A stretch of 41,634 nt of DNA from DASSKF01 sp035690725 (GCA_035690725.1 DASSKF010000255.1:1-41634); one strand, 5' to 3'; counted from the stretch's first letter, positions 1-7,684 are shown. A program made the numbers and translations. Notes: a model not told the origin generated them from the letters alone.

Positions 1-1
1 T

Positions 2-313
2 CACGCCGATGTCGACCCGACCAAGGTGGGGTGGCCGGTGCAGGCGATGGTGGCGGTGCGGTTCGGGGGGCACCAGCGTGACCATTTCGAGCAGTTCCGC
101 AGTGAGGTGCCGGCGCTCCCGGGGGTCCTGGCGACGTTCCACCTCAGCGGAGCCACCGACTACCTCGTGCACGTGGCCGCCGAGTCGGCGGACGCGCTGC
201 GGGACTTCGTGCTCGACCACCTCACCAACCGCCCCGGTGTCGTGCACGCGGAGACCTCCCTGATCTTCGAGGCCCTGCCCGGCACCGGGCCGATCGGGAG
301 GGCGGCGCCGTAG
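2..313 (+). CDS. Lrp/AsnC-like regulator, C-terminal effector-binding domain (5'-truncated by window edge)
   Basis: The reading frame is open from the first codon of the window, so the N-terminus, presumably with the helix-turn-helix, lies outside. The visible ~103 residues have the alpha/beta layout of the Lrp/AsnC effector (RAM) domain. A first strand (MVAVRFGG) is followed by a helix (DHFEQFRSEVPAL), the typical 'V.A.FHLSGATDYLVHV' strand pair, and a closing strand near 'VVHAETSLIFEAL'. In this family the domain dimerises and binds an amino acid or similar ligand. The stop codon overlaps the predicted -10 element of the next gene. Function beyond ligand-responsive transcription regulation cannot be read from this part. 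A stand-alone RAM-domain protein is possible if the missing N-terminus is short. Confidence 0.8.
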   Translation, partial: HADVDPTKVGWPVQAMVAVRFGGHQRDHFEQFRSEVPALPGVLATFHLSGATDYLVHVAAESADALRDFVLDHLTNRPGVVHAETSLIFEALPGTGPIGRAAP

Positions 314-323
314 CATCACCGAC

Positions 324-1070
324 GTGGCCGACCTCCGCCTGCTCGAGATTTACCGTTACCCGGTCAAGTCGATGCTCGGCGAGCGACTGGGGGTCGCCGG
401 CGTGGACCGGCGCGGGCTCGTCGGCGACCGCCTGTGGGCCGTGCGGGACGACGACGGCAAGCTCGCCAGTGGCAAGCACAGCCGGCGCTTCCGCCGGATG
501 GACGCCGTCTTCACCTGGTCGGCCTCACTGACCGAGGACGGCGACGGCGCCGATCCGTCCGGCGGGTCGACCGCCGTCGTGGCCGGGCCGGACGGCAGGG
601 CCCACCGCTGCGACGACCCGGCCCTGCGCGACGCCCTCAGCGCCTCCTTCGGGCGACCGGTGCGGCTGGTCCGCGAGGGTGAGACCCGACGGGACGGACA
701 CGTTCTGTCCCACTTCGACGCCGCCCCGGTGAGCATCGTGGGCACCGCCACGCTGGCCGCTGCGGCCGGGCTCGTCGGTGCCTCGGAGCCGCTGGACCCG
801 AGGCGATTTCGCGCCAACTTCGTGGTTGAGACGGATGAGCCTTGGCTGGAGGAGGACTGGGTCGGGCACCGGGTCGACATCGGTGAGGTGTCGCTCGTGG
901 TGACCGAGCGCATCCCGCGCTGCCGGATGGTCGACATCCGGCAGGGGGACGTGCCGGAGCGCCCAGGAGTGCTGAAGACCCTCACCGCGACCCGGGGCAT
1001 GTGCCTGGCCGTCTACGCCGAGCCGCTCGCCGAGGGCACCGTCCGCGTCGGCGACCCGGTCCACCCCTGA
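324..1070 (+). CDS. MOSC domain-containing protein
   Basis: A 248-residue protein with an N-terminal MOSC beta-barrel domain (residues 1-90, starting 'LRLLEIYRYPVKSMLGE' with 'GLVGDRLWAV') and a C-terminal MOSC core ('RRFRANFVVE', 'W.G..V.IGEV.L.VTERIPRCRMVDI', 'TRGMCLAVYA'). MOSC proteins include the sulfur-carrier domain of molybdenum cofactor sulfurase and the mARC/YiiM/YcbX reductases. The conserved Cys in the 'PRCRMV' stretch fits a cofactor-binding role. The substrate is unknown; YcbX-like proteins reduce N-hydroxylated compounds. The start is GTG at 324. A hexamer TAGCAT at 311-316 lies 7 nt upstream and there is no Shine-Dalgarno sequence, so the mRNA is probably leaderless. Confidence 0.88.
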   Translation: MADLRLLEIYRYPVKSMLGERLGVAGVDRRGLVGDRLWAVRDDDGKLASGKHSRRFRRMDAVFTWSASLTEDGDGADPSGGSTAVVAGPDGRAHRCDDPALRDALSASFGRPVRLVREGETRRDGHVLSHFDAAPVSIVGTATLAAAAGLVGASEPLDPRRFRANFVVETDEPWLEEDWVGHRVDIGEVSLVVTERIPRCRMVDIRQGDVPERPGVLKTLTATRGMCLAVYAEPLAEGTVRVGDPVHP

Positions 1071-1090
1071 ACCCGGGGGCGGTGAGCGAC

Positions 1091-1121
1091 TTGACCCTCA
1101 CGCGGCGTGAGGCAGCACGGT
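1091..1121 (+). promoter_or_regulatory. MerR-type promoter with perfect palindromic operator for the TipA-like gene
   Basis: A -35 TTGACC (1091-1096) and a -10 CACGGT (1116-1121) are separated by 19 bp, the elongated spacer typical of MerR-controlled promoters. Inside the spacer is a perfect inverted repeat, CCTCACG (1096-1102), 3 bp, CGTGAGG (1106-1112). The start codon ATG at 1128 lies 6 nt after the -10, so the transcript should be leaderless. The simplest reading is autoregulation by the MerR protein encoded directly downstream. Confidence 0.75.
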
Positions 1122-1127
1122 AGGGAC

Positions 1128-1928
1128 ATGACCGAGATGGCACAGGTGCACCGGCAACAGGCAGGACCGCGCACGGTCGGGCAGCTGGCGGAGCGGTTCG
1201 GCGTGACGGTGCGGACGCTGCACCACTACGACGAGATCGGGCTGCTGGTGCCCAGCGAGCGGAGCGCGGCCGGCTACCGGCTCTACACGGAGGCGGACGT
1301 CACGCGGCTGCAGCACGTGGTCGTCTACCGCCGGCTCGGGTTCGCCCTGGAGGAGATTGCACTCCTGCTGGACGACCCGAGCGCAGACGTTGTCGAGCAC
1401 CTGCGTCGTCAGCGCGCAGCGGTCATGTCCCGGCTGGACGAGATGCGCGGTCTCGTCGCGGCCATCGACCGAGCACTGGAGAACGAGATGAACGACGAGC
1501 CCGCCACCGAGCAGGACATGGAGGAGCTGTTCGGCGAGCGCTTCGACGACTACCAGGGGGAGGCCCAGCAGCGCTGGGGCGACACCGACGCGTGGAAGCA
1601 GAGCCAGCAGCGCACGAAGAACTACACCAAGGCCGACTGGCAGGAGGTCAAGGCGGAGACCGACCAGCTGAACGACGCGTTCCTGCAGGCCTTCCGCTCC
1701 GGTGCGCCGCCCACGAGCGAGGCGGCGACGGCTGCGGCCGAGGCGCACCGGGAGCACATCGACCGGCGGTTCTACGACTGCGACCACGCCTTCCACAAGT
1801 GCCTCGCGGACCTCTACGTCAGCGACCCGCGCTACACGGCGACCTACGACGAGTCGCTCGACGTGGAAGGGCTGGCGCAGTACGTGCACGACGCGATGTA
1901 CGCCAACGCCGCCCGCCACGGCGCCTGA
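1128..1928 (+). CDS. MerR family regulator with TipAS-like drug-sensing domain
   Basis: A 266-residue protein. Residues ~15-85 are a MerR winged helix-turn-helix ('TVGQLAERFGVTVRTLHHYDEIGLL', 'GYRLYTEADVTRLQ'). A coiled coil follows (~90-120), then a TipAS-type C-terminal domain (~130-266) with 'MEELFGERFDDYQGEAQQRW', 'AWKQS..RTKNYTKADW' and 'RFYDCDHAFHKCLADLYVSDPR'. TipAL-family proteins bind thiopeptide or other hydrophobic compounds in this domain and activate their own gene and efflux genes. The gene sits behind its own MerR-type operator (1091-1121). An in-frame GTG at 1107 lies inside that operator, so ATG 1128 is preferred. No exporter is adjacent, so the regulon may be only the gene itself or lie elsewhere. 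Confidence 0.9.
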   Translation: MTEMAQVHRQQAGPRTVGQLAERFGVTVRTLHHYDEIGLLVPSERSAAGYRLYTEADVTRLQHVVVYRRLGFALEEIALLLDDPSADVVEHLRRQRAAVMSRLDEMRGLVAAIDRALENEMNDEPATEQDMEELFGERFDDYQGEAQQRWGDTDAWKQSQQRTKNYTKADWQEVKAETDQLNDAFLQAFRSGAPPTSEAATAAAEAHREHIDRRFYDCDHAFHKCLADLYVSDPRYTATYDESLDVEGLAQYVHDAMYANAARHGA

Positions 1929-1990
1929 GCGCGCCATACCGCTGTGGACCGGGACGAGGGGTGTGGGCCCGCTGTCCTAGGCTCACGGGC

Positions 1991-2656
1991 GTGACCGACC
2001 AGCCCCGACCCCCGGCGCCACCGGGTGACGCCCCCCGCGGTCGCGGCCTGTTCGTCGCCTTCGAAGGGGGAGACGGCGCCGGCAAGTCGACGCAGGCACG
2101 GCTGCTGGCGGAGTGGCTCGAGGCACGTGGGCGCACGGTCCGGCTGACCCGCGAGCCGGGCGGCACCGACCTCGGGGGCCGCATCCGCGAGCTGGTCCTG
2201 CACGGGGGCCACGTGGCACCGCGGGCGGAGGCGCTGCTCTTCGCGGCCGACCGCGCCCACCACGTCGCGTCGTTGATCCGTCCGGCCCTGGACCGGGGAG
2301 AGGTCGTCATCACCGACCGCTACCTCGACTCGTCGGTGGCCTACCAGGGTGCCGGGCGCGACCTCGGGCCGGAGGAGATCCGCGAGCTGTCCCTGTGGGC
2401 CGTCGGGGGGCTGGTCCCGGACCTCACGATCCTCGTCGACGTGCCCGCCGAGGTGGGCCGGCAGCGGCGCGAGGGCGTCCACGACCGGCTGGAGTCGCTC
2501 GAGGGAGACTTCCACGAGCGGGTGCGCCGGCACTTCCTCGACCTGGCGCGCCGCGACCCGGACCGCTACCTCGTCCTCGACGGGGAGCTGGCTCCGGAGG
2601 AGCTCCAGCGGTGCGTCCGTGCGCGGGTGGGCGCCACCCCGGGGGTGGGCGCGTGA
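1991..2656 (+). CDS. tmk: thymidylate kinase
   Basis: Phosphorylates dTMP to dTDP with ATP in the cytosol, an essential step of dTTP synthesis. The 221-residue protein has the P-loop GGDGAGKST at residues ~26-34, the 'TREPGGT' segment, the 'AADRAHHV' helix, the dTMP-binding 'DRYLDSSVAYQG' motif (~109-120) and an 'LVDVPAEVGRQRR' stretch before the LID. Length is normal for the family. GTG 1991 is chosen because it gives a standard N-terminus and lies 7 nt after a possible -10 (TAGGCT, 1978-1983); the frame stays open upstream without family similarity. The stop codon overlaps the start of holB (GTGA), so the two are translationally coupled. Confidence 0.96.
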   Translation: MTDQPRPPAPPGDAPRGRGLFVAFEGGDGAGKSTQARLLAEWLEARGRTVRLTREPGGTDLGGRIRELVLHGGHVAPRAEALLFAADRAHHVASLIRPALDRGEVVITDRYLDSSVAYQGAGRDLGPEEIRELSLWAVGGLVPDLTILVDVPAEVGRQRREGVHDRLESLEGDFHERVRRHFLDLARRDPDRYLVLDGELAPEELQRCVRARVGATPGVGA

Positions 2657-3792
2657 CGGTCTGGGACGACGTGGTGGGCCAGGAGCCGGCGATCGAGGTC
2701 CTGCAGCGGGCCGTCGCCGAGCCGGCCGCGATGACCCACGCCTGGCTGTTCACCGGCCCGCCCGGGTCCGGCCGGTCGGTGGCGGCGCGGGCGTTCGCGG
2801 CCGCGCTGCAGTGCCCGCAGGGCGGGTGCGGGCAGTGCCGGGAGTGCCACACCGCGGCCGACGGCTCCCACGCGGACGTCGACGTCATCGCCACCGAGGG
2901 GCTGTCGATCAGTGTCCGGCAGGCCCGGGACCTCGCGGCGCTCGCGGCGCACCGCCCGTCGGTGGGGCAGTGGCGGGTGATCATCGTCGAGGACGCCGAC
3001 CGGCTCACCGAGCAGGCCGGCAACGCGCTGCTGAAGGCGATCGAGGAGCCCACCGAGCGGACCGTGTGGGTCCTGTGCGCACCCTCGGTGGAGGACGTGA
3101 TCATCACCATCAGGAGCCGGTCCCGGCACGTGCAGCTGCGCACGCCACCGGTGGAGGCGGTGGCGCAGCTGCTCAGCCGCCGGGACGGCGTCGACCCCGC
3201 GATGGCCGCGTATGCCGCCCGGGCCGCCCAGAGCCACGTCGGGCTGGCGCGGCGGCTGGCGCGCGACGAGGGGGCCCGGAACCGGCGGCACGAGACCCTG
3301 AAGCTGGCCACGCGGATCACCGGGGTGGGCGAGGCGGTGCTCGCGGCCGGCGACCTCGCCTCGCTGGCGGGGGAGGAGTCCTCGGCCTCGTCGGCGGAGC
3401 GGGACGCCGCCGAGCGCAGCCGGCTGATGGAGCTGCTGGGCGCCGATCCCTCGGCACGCACGCAGCCGCCGCACATCCGCTCCCAGCTGGGCGCACTGGA
3501 GAAGGAGCAGAAGGCCCGGGCCACCCGCTTCGGCCGAGACGTCATCGATCGCGCCCTCATCGACCTGCTGTCGGTCTACCGCGATGCCCTGGTGCTGCAC
3601 GCGGGGACCCCGGTCGCCCTCGTCAACGAGGACGTCGTCGACCTCGTGCGACGAGTGGCCTCGGCGCTGTCCCCCGAGCAGCTCCTCGCGGCCATGGACG
3701 CGATCGGCCTGGCGCGCGAGCGGATCGACGCCAACGTGGCTCCGGTCCTGGCGCTCGAGGCGATGATGATCTCGCTGCGCCTGCCCCGCTGA
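2653..3792 (+). CDS. holB: DNA polymerase III subunit delta'
   Basis: A 379-residue AAA+ subunit of the replicative clamp loader, acting with gamma/tau and delta to load the beta clamp. The N-terminus (VWDDVVGQEPAIEVL) is typical. The P-loop is GPPGSGRS (35-42) with the usual Lys replaced by Arg, as expected for the ATPase-inactive delta' subunit. A four-Cys zinc module lies at Cys54, Cys59, Cys62 and Cys65. The Walker B-like 'VIIVEDADRL' and the 'AGNALLKAIEEP' motif follow, then 'TIRSRSR' near the arginine-finger position. It overlaps tmk by four bases. The tmk-holB pairing is frequent in actinobacteria. The C-terminal third is the collar domain. Confidence 0.95.
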   Translation: MTVWDDVVGQEPAIEVLQRAVAEPAAMTHAWLFTGPPGSGRSVAARAFAAALQCPQGGCGQCRECHTAADGSHADVDVIATEGLSISVRQARDLAALAAHRPSVGQWRVIIVEDADRLTEQAGNALLKAIEEPTERTVWVLCAPSVEDVIITIRSRSRHVQLRTPPVEAVAQLLSRRDGVDPAMAAYAARAAQSHVGLARRLARDEGARNRRHETLKLATRITGVGEAVLAAGDLASLAGEESSASSAERDAAERSRLMELLGADPSARTQPPHIRSQLGALEKEQKARATRFGRDVIDRALIDLLSVYRDALVLHAGTPVALVNEDVVDLVRRVASALSPEQLLAAMDAIGLARERIDANVAPVLALEAMMISLRLPR

Positions 3793-3803
3793 GCACCAGC
3801 GGG
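3785..3803 (+). terminator. short GC hairpin at the end of holB
   Basis: CCCGCT (3785-3790) pairs with AGCGGG (3798-3803) across a 7-nt loop. It overlaps the holB stop codon, and no U-tract follows. It may act as a weak terminator; the call rests only on position and pairing. Confidence 0.35.
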
Positions 3804-3832
3804 CGGCTGACGGAACTCCGTGCTGACACCGG

Positions 3833-3845
3833 GTTTCGGGGAAAC
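3833..3845. promoter_or_regulatory. palindrome upstream of the ScyD/ScyE-like gene
   Basis: A perfect inverted repeat, GTTTC-GGG-GAAAC, about 115 bp before the start of the ScyD/ScyE-like gene and 40 bp after holB. It may be an operator or part of an alternative sigma-factor promoter, since GTTT and GGAAA elements resemble stress sigma signals. No convincing partner -10 was found. Confidence 0.3.
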
Positions 3846-3958
3846 GACGCCGGAGGGGCGAGCGCGCTTCTAGCCTTTCCCCAGCGGCCGCCGCTCCCCC
3901 GGCCCAATCAGGACCCGTCACTGCCGGCCCGCCGGCACCTCTCCTGGATTGGTGAAAG

Positions 3959-5050
3959 ATGTCGCTCAAGCTCAAGACCCTCACTGCCACCGTCGGGGTG
4001 ACCGCACTGGCCGTCTCCCTGGCACCCATGGCCCTCGCGGCCCCCCACCCCACCCGGACCCTGACCGACCAGGTCCTCCTGCCCTCACAGATCTCGATCA
4101 GCCACGGTCGGGTCTACGTCGCCGACGGGGGCACCTCCACCCTGTCCAGGGTGCTCCGGAACGGAAAGCTCAAGACGCTCGCCACGGGACCGCAGGGCGG
4201 CGCCGGCGACCTCGCCGGTGTCGACCTCAGCCGTTCTGGACGGTCCATCGCCTACACGTGGACCAACTTCGCCGCGGGCAAGAGCGGCCTCACCGTGCGG
4301 ACGGCCAGTGACCGGGTGCGCACGGCGCAGCTGTTCGACTACGAGCGGCTGCGGAACCCGGACGGGAAGGTCCGCTACGGCGTCCCGGCCGACGCGAGCC
4401 GCTGCGTCAAGAAGGCGATCGCCAAGGCCACCGGCGGTCCGGCGACCTACAAGGGCATCGTCGACTCGCACCCCTACTCGGTGGCGAGCCTCGGCAAGGG
4501 GCGCTGGGCGGTCGCGGAGGCGGCGGGCAACGACATCCTCACCGTTGACCGGTGGGGTGCCATCAGGACCCTCGCCGTCCTGCCGCCGCAGCCGCTGAAG
4601 ATCACCAAGCGGACCGCCGCGAACCTCGGGCTCCCCCACTGCACCGTCGGCGTCACCTACCGCTTCGAGCCGGTTCCCACCGACGTCGAGGTCGACCGGC
4701 ACGGGATGCTGTGGGTCTCGACCCTGCCCGGCGGACCCGAGGACCCGAGCCTCGGCGCCCGGGGCAGCGTCTACAAGGTGAACCCGCACACCGGCAAGGC
4801 CACGCGCGTGGCCACCGGCTTCGCCGGGGCCACGAACCTCGCGGTCGCCCCCAACGGCACGGTCTACGTCGCCGAGCTGTTCGGCGGCAAGGTGTCGGTC
4901 ATCCGGCACGGCAAGGTGCGGACGTTCCAGAAGATCGCCTCCCCTCTGTCCGTCGAGGTGAAGGGCTGGTGGCTGTTCGTCGGCACCATGGCACCGATGG
5001 ACGAGAACGGCCCGAGCGGCACGGGCAGCATCCTCAAGATCCGCCGCTGA
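3959..5050 (+). CDS. ScyD/ScyE family secreted beta-propeller-like protein
   Basis: A 363-residue exported protein. Residues 1-27 form a Sec signal peptide with a basic start, a hydrophobic core (ATVGVTALAVSLAPMAL) and an Ala-x-Ala cleavage site near 'ALAAP'. The mature part has repeated NHL/propeller-like strands such as 'GRVYVADGGTSTLSRVL', 'PTDVEVDRHGMLWVSTLPGG' and 'ATNLAVAPNGTVYVAELFGGKVSVI'. It matches the family named after cyanobacterial ScyD/ScyE of the scytonemin cluster, which is widespread in actinobacteria with unknown function. No scytonemin gene is nearby, so the name gives similarity only. A purine-rich Shine-Dalgarno (GAAAG) precedes ATG 3959. A strong terminator follows, so the gene appears monocistronic. 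Confidence 0.82.
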   Translation: MSLKLKTLTATVGVTALAVSLAPMALAAPHPTRTLTDQVLLPSQISISHGRVYVADGGTSTLSRVLRNGKLKTLATGPQGGAGDLAGVDLSRSGRSIAYTWTNFAAGKSGLTVRTASDRVRTAQLFDYERLRNPDGKVRYGVPADASRCVKKAIAKATGGPATYKGIVDSHPYSVASLGKGRWAVAEAAGNDILTVDRWGAIRTLAVLPPQPLKITKRTAANLGLPHCTVGVTYRFEPVPTDVEVDRHGMLWVSTLPGGPEDPSLGARGSVYKVNPHTGKATRVATGFAGATNLAVAPNGTVYVAELFGGKVSVIRHGKVRTFQKIASPLSVEVKGWWLFVGTMAPMDENGPSGTGSILKIRR

Positions 5051-5097
5051 CCTCCCGGACCCGACGCTGACTGATCCCCTCCGGTCAACGTCGCCCA

Positions 5098-5134
5098 GCC
5101 GGGGCGGCCGGTCCCACGGACCGGTCGCCCCGGC
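5098..5134 (+). terminator. strong terminator after the ScyD/ScyE-like gene
   Basis: A 17-bp stem (5098-5114 with 5118-5134) containing one G-T wobble, closed by a 3-nt CAC loop. It is almost entirely G-C. No U-tract follows, which is common for actinobacterial terminators. Confidence 0.75.
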
Positions 5135-5250
5135 CTTCGCGTGCCCGGTCCGTGGCGGGGAGATACCGTCGGGGTGCGCCGGGCAGCCCCCGGCCGACGC
5201 ACACCGCCCGGCGCCAGCGGGTTCCGAGGCCGACGAGAGGGCAACAACTC

Positions 5251-6858
5251 ATGGCTGTGGCCGACGCCAGGGCAGGCCGGGGGGCCGGACGCCGACTCGC
5301 AGCAGCGCTGACCGGGCTCGCGATGCTCGTTGCCGGGGCCGGGTGCACCTCGACCGGTGACGCGCGGGGCGCCGGGGCCGGACCCTCGGGCGGGGCGTCC
5401 TCACCTGCTGCGCCCTCCTCGTCGTCCCCCGGGCAGGGCGCGACGGGCGGCGCGGTGCCGGCGGACCTGCAGCGCTTCTACCACCAGGAGCTGGACTGGC
5501 AGGACTGCTCCGACTTCCAGTGCGCCCGCCTCACCGTGCCGGTCGACTACGCCGACCCGAGCGGCGAGACGATCCAGCTGGCGGTCCTCAAGGCACCCGC
5601 TTCCGGCGACGGTTCGCAGGGTGCCCTCGTGGTCAATCCAGGTGGTCCGGGCGGCTCGGGGGTCGAGTACGCGGCCGCCGCGGACTACATCGTGAGCAAC
5701 ACCATCCGCGAGCACTACGACGTCGTCGGCTTCGACCCGCGCGGCGTCGACCGCTCCGCCCCGATCAAGTGCCTCGACCCGACGCAGCTCGACCAGTTCC
5801 TCGGCTCCGACCCGACCCCTGACGACAAGGCCGAGGAGAAGGCCATGATGGCGTCGGGGACCCACTTCGGGAAGCAGTGCGAGCAGCGCAACCCCGACCT
5901 GCTGGCCCACGTGTCCACCGAGGACGCGGCGCGTGACATGGACGTGCTGCGGGCCGCCCTCGGGGAGGACAAGCTCGACTACCTCGGCAAGTCCTACGGC
6001 ACCTTCCTCGGCTCGACCTACGCCGGCCTGTTCCCCGAGCGGGTGGGACGTTTCGTGCTCGACGGTGTGGTCCCGCCCGACCTGACGTCCAGCGAACTCA
6101 ACGAGGGCCAGGCCGTGGGCTTCGAGCGGGCCACCCGCGCATACGTGCAGGACTGCGTGGGGCAGGGCAACTGCCCGCTCGGCAGCTCGGTGGAGCAGGG
6201 GATGGAGCGCCTGCGGCAGTTCCTCGACCAGCTGGACCAGCACCCGGTGCCCGTGACGGATGACGCGCGCGTCCAGCAGCTGACCGAGGGATGGGGGTCG
6301 ATGGGCATCGCAGAGGCGATGTACGACCAGAGCCAGTGGAGCACCCTCACCGCCGCGCTCCGTGCGGCGTTCAACGGCAGCGGGAACGAGCTGCTGCTAC
6401 TGGCGAACCAGTACGCGCAGCGGAACGACAACGGCTCCTACACCGGCAACATCATGCAGGTCATCTACGCGGTCAACTGCCTCGACCGCCCCGAGAGCCC
6501 GAAGCTGAGCCACTACGAGCAGGACGCGCGCCAGTTCAGCAAGAAGGCCCCGACGTGGGGCCGGTTCCTGGCATGGGGCAGCGTCACGTGCGCCCACTGG
6601 CCAGTCCAGGGGCCCAGCGAGCCGCACACCATCAGCGCGAAGGGGAGCGGGCCGATCCTCGTGCTCGGCACGACGCGCGACCCCGCCACGCCCTACGAGT
6701 GGTCCAAGCGCCTCGTCGACCAGCTCGCCAACGGCCACCTGCTGTCCTACGACGGGGACGGGCACACGGCATACATGCGCTCCAACCAGTGTGTCGACAG
6801 CAAGGTCGACGCCTACCTCATGGAGGGCAAGGTGCCCGCCAAGGGCACCATGTGCTGA
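5251..6858 (+). CDS. secreted alpha/beta hydrolase, tripeptidyl-aminopeptidase (SlpD/SlpE/TAP) type
   Basis: A 535-residue exported hydrolase. The N-terminus is basic and hydrophobic and ends in 'LVAGAGC' (Cys32), a lipobox-like site with an unusual residue at -3; a Ser/Gly/Ala/Pro linker follows to ~70. The alpha/beta-hydrolase core has the oxyanion region 'VVNPGGPGGSG', 'DVVGFDPRGVDRSAP' and the nucleophile elbow GKSYG (Ser248). The C-terminal TAP-like domain carries the probable acid in 'LGTTRDPATPYEWS' and the His in 'DGDGHTAYMRSNQC'. This family removes N-terminal tri- or dipeptides outside the cell. ATG 5251 has a good GAGAGG Shine-Dalgarno; the frame is open to 5152, but that part is not signal-like. 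Confidence 0.88.
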   Translation: MAVADARAGRGAGRRLAAALTGLAMLVAGAGCTSTGDARGAGAGPSGGASSPAAPSSSSPGQGATGGAVPADLQRFYHQELDWQDCSDFQCARLTVPVDYADPSGETIQLAVLKAPASGDGSQGALVVNPGGPGGSGVEYAAAADYIVSNTIREHYDVVGFDPRGVDRSAPIKCLDPTQLDQFLGSDPTPDDKAEEKAMMASGTHFGKQCEQRNPDLLAHVSTEDAARDMDVLRAALGEDKLDYLGKSYGTFLGSTYAGLFPERVGRFVLDGVVPPDLTSSELNEGQAVGFERATRAYVQDCVGQGNCPLGSSVEQGMERLRQFLDQLDQHPVPVTDDARVQQLTEGWGSMGIAEAMYDQSQWSTLTAALRAAFNGSGNELLLLANQYAQRNDNGSYTGNIMQVIYAVNCLDRPESPKLSHYEQDARQFSKKAPTWGRFLAWGSVTCAHWPVQGPSEPHTISAKGSGPILVLGTTRDPATPYEWSKRLVDQLANGHLLSYDGDGHTAYMRSNQCVDSKVDAYLMEGKVPAKGTMC

Positions 6859-6887
6859 CCGGTTTCGGCAAAGCGGACGGTGATCCG

Positions 6888-6893
6888 TATACT
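6888..6893 (+). promoter_or_regulatory. -10 element of the tRNA-Thr gene
   Basis: TATACT lies 27 nt before the mature tRNA 5' end and is one of the few strong -10 hexamers in the window. The -35 (about TTTCGG) is weak. A perfect palindrome, GCGCCCC-TC-GGGGCGC (6902-6917), forms a small leader hairpin that ends 2 nt before the tRNA. Confidence 0.6.
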
Positions 6894-6919
6894 CGTGGCT
6901 CGCGCCCCTCGGGGCGCAC

Positions 6920-6995
6920 GCCGCCTTAGCTCAGTCGGCAGAGCGATTCACTCGTAATGAATAGGTCGTCGGTTCGATTCCGACAGGCGGCTCCA
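6920..6995 (+). tRNA. tRNA-Thr (anticodon CGT)
   Basis: A complete cloverleaf. The acceptor stem is GCCGCCT (6920-6926) with AGGCGGC (6985-6991), the discriminator is T and CCA is encoded (6993-6995). The D arm carries TTAGCTCAGTCGGCAGAGC. The anticodon stem is ATTCA/TGAAT with loop CTCGTAA, so the anticodon is CGT and reads ACG (Thr). The T arm is GTCGG-TTCGATT-CCGAC. All stems are paired. Confidence 0.97.
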
Positions 6996-7001
6996 CCCGA
7001 A

Positions 7002-7035
7002 CCCCTCCGACCAGCGCACGCACCGGTCGGAGGGG
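7002..7035 (+). terminator. terminator of the tRNA-Thr gene
   Basis: A perfect 11-bp stem, CCCCTCCGACC (7002-7012) with GGTCGGAGGGG (7025-7035), a 12-nt loop and a following GTTTCTCCTT. It begins 6 nt after the encoded CCA. Confidence 0.88.
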
Positions 7036-7061
7036 GTTTCTCCTTGACGGCCCCTGCGCCG

Positions 7062-7083
7062 ATTCCGGTGACATTCCGGTGAT
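7062..7083 (+). repeat. two tandem copies of an 11-bp unit downstream of tRNA-Thr
   Basis: ATTCCGGTGAC is followed directly by ATTCCGGTGAT, 27 bp after the tRNA terminator. The rest of 7084-7283 is unremarkable and slightly less GC-rich than its neighbours. The VOC frame is open through it, but the translation there has no family similarity. No integrase or att-like copy of the tRNA end is visible. Confidence 0.6.
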
Positions 7084-7283
7084 TGGCGACGGGACCGCCT
7101 GCAGGGTCGACTGCGCGGGAGCTGGTGGCGGACGAGTTCACCGAGACCCTGAGTACTGCGACTCTCGGCTCGGGGGTGGACGGAGCCCGAGTGGCGTGGG
7201 GACCCTGCAGCCAAGAACTCCGGAATCGGTGGGGAGTGTTCCATTGGCAGGTGCCGCTGTCGGTCTTGGGGGACGATGGGCGC

Positions 7284-7661
7284 ATGATCGACCATCTCGG
7301 CATCCAGGCCACCGACATGACAGCGGCCGCCGCGTTCTACGACCACGTGCTGGGCGTGCTGGGGCACCGGCGGGTCATGGACTTCCGCGAGGCCATCGGC
7401 TACGGCAGCGAGCAGCCGCAGTTCTGGATCAGCAAGCGTCCGGCCGACGCCGCCGCTCACCATGACCATGAGGCACACATCGCGTTCGCTGCCCCCGATC
7501 GTGCCAGCGTGGACCGGTTCTTCGCGTCTGCGACCGAGCAGGGCGCCGAGGTGCTGCACGAGCCCAGGCTGTGGCCGGAGTACCACCAGAACTACTACGG
7601 AGCGTTCGTCCGCGATCCGGACGGAAACAACGTCGAGGCGGTCTGCCACAAGCCGGAGTAG
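7284..7661 (+). CDS. VOC (glyoxalase/dioxygenase superfamily) protein
   Basis: A 125-residue single-module VOC protein. It begins 'MIDHLGIQATDMTAAAAFYDHVLGVLG', continues 'QFWISKRP', 'HIAFAAPDRASVDRFFASATEQGAEVL' and ends 'YYGAFVRDPDGNNVEAVCHKPE'. These are the paired beta-alpha-beta-beta-beta units of the fold. His4, the His in 'EAHIAF' and the Glu in 'NNVEAV' are the usual metal ligands. The substrate cannot be assigned: members include glyoxalase I, extradiol dioxygenases and fosfomycin-resistance enzymes. ATG 7284 follows a GACGAT hexamer by 6 nt and has no Shine-Dalgarno, suggesting leaderless translation. A TTG at 7083 is possible but would add an unconserved 67-residue extension. Confidence 0.85.
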   Translation: MIDHLGIQATDMTAAAAFYDHVLGVLGHRRVMDFREAIGYGSEQPQFWISKRPADAAAHHDHEAHIAFAAPDRASVDRFFASATEQGAEVLHEPRLWPEYHQNYYGAFVRDPDGNNVEAVCHKPE

Positions 7662-7669
7662 CAGACGCA

Positions 7670-7684
7670 CGGGCCCCTGGCCCG
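7670..7684 (+). terminator. hairpin after the VOC gene
   Basis: A perfect CGGGCC-CCT-GGCCCG hairpin, 9 nt after the VOC stop codon and upstream of the aminotransferase gene. No U-tract follows. Confidence 0.5.

Noticed and set aside
6996..7283. Integrated mobile element at tRNA-Thr
   Set aside because: No integrase, relaxase or transposase remnants and no second copy of the tRNA 3' end within the window.
6926..7318. Minus-strand open frame over the tRNA-Thr ending in '..ESNRRPIHYE'
   Set aside because: It reads the complement of the tRNA and its terminator. Such 'ESNRRP' peptides are well-known translation artefacts of tRNA genes.
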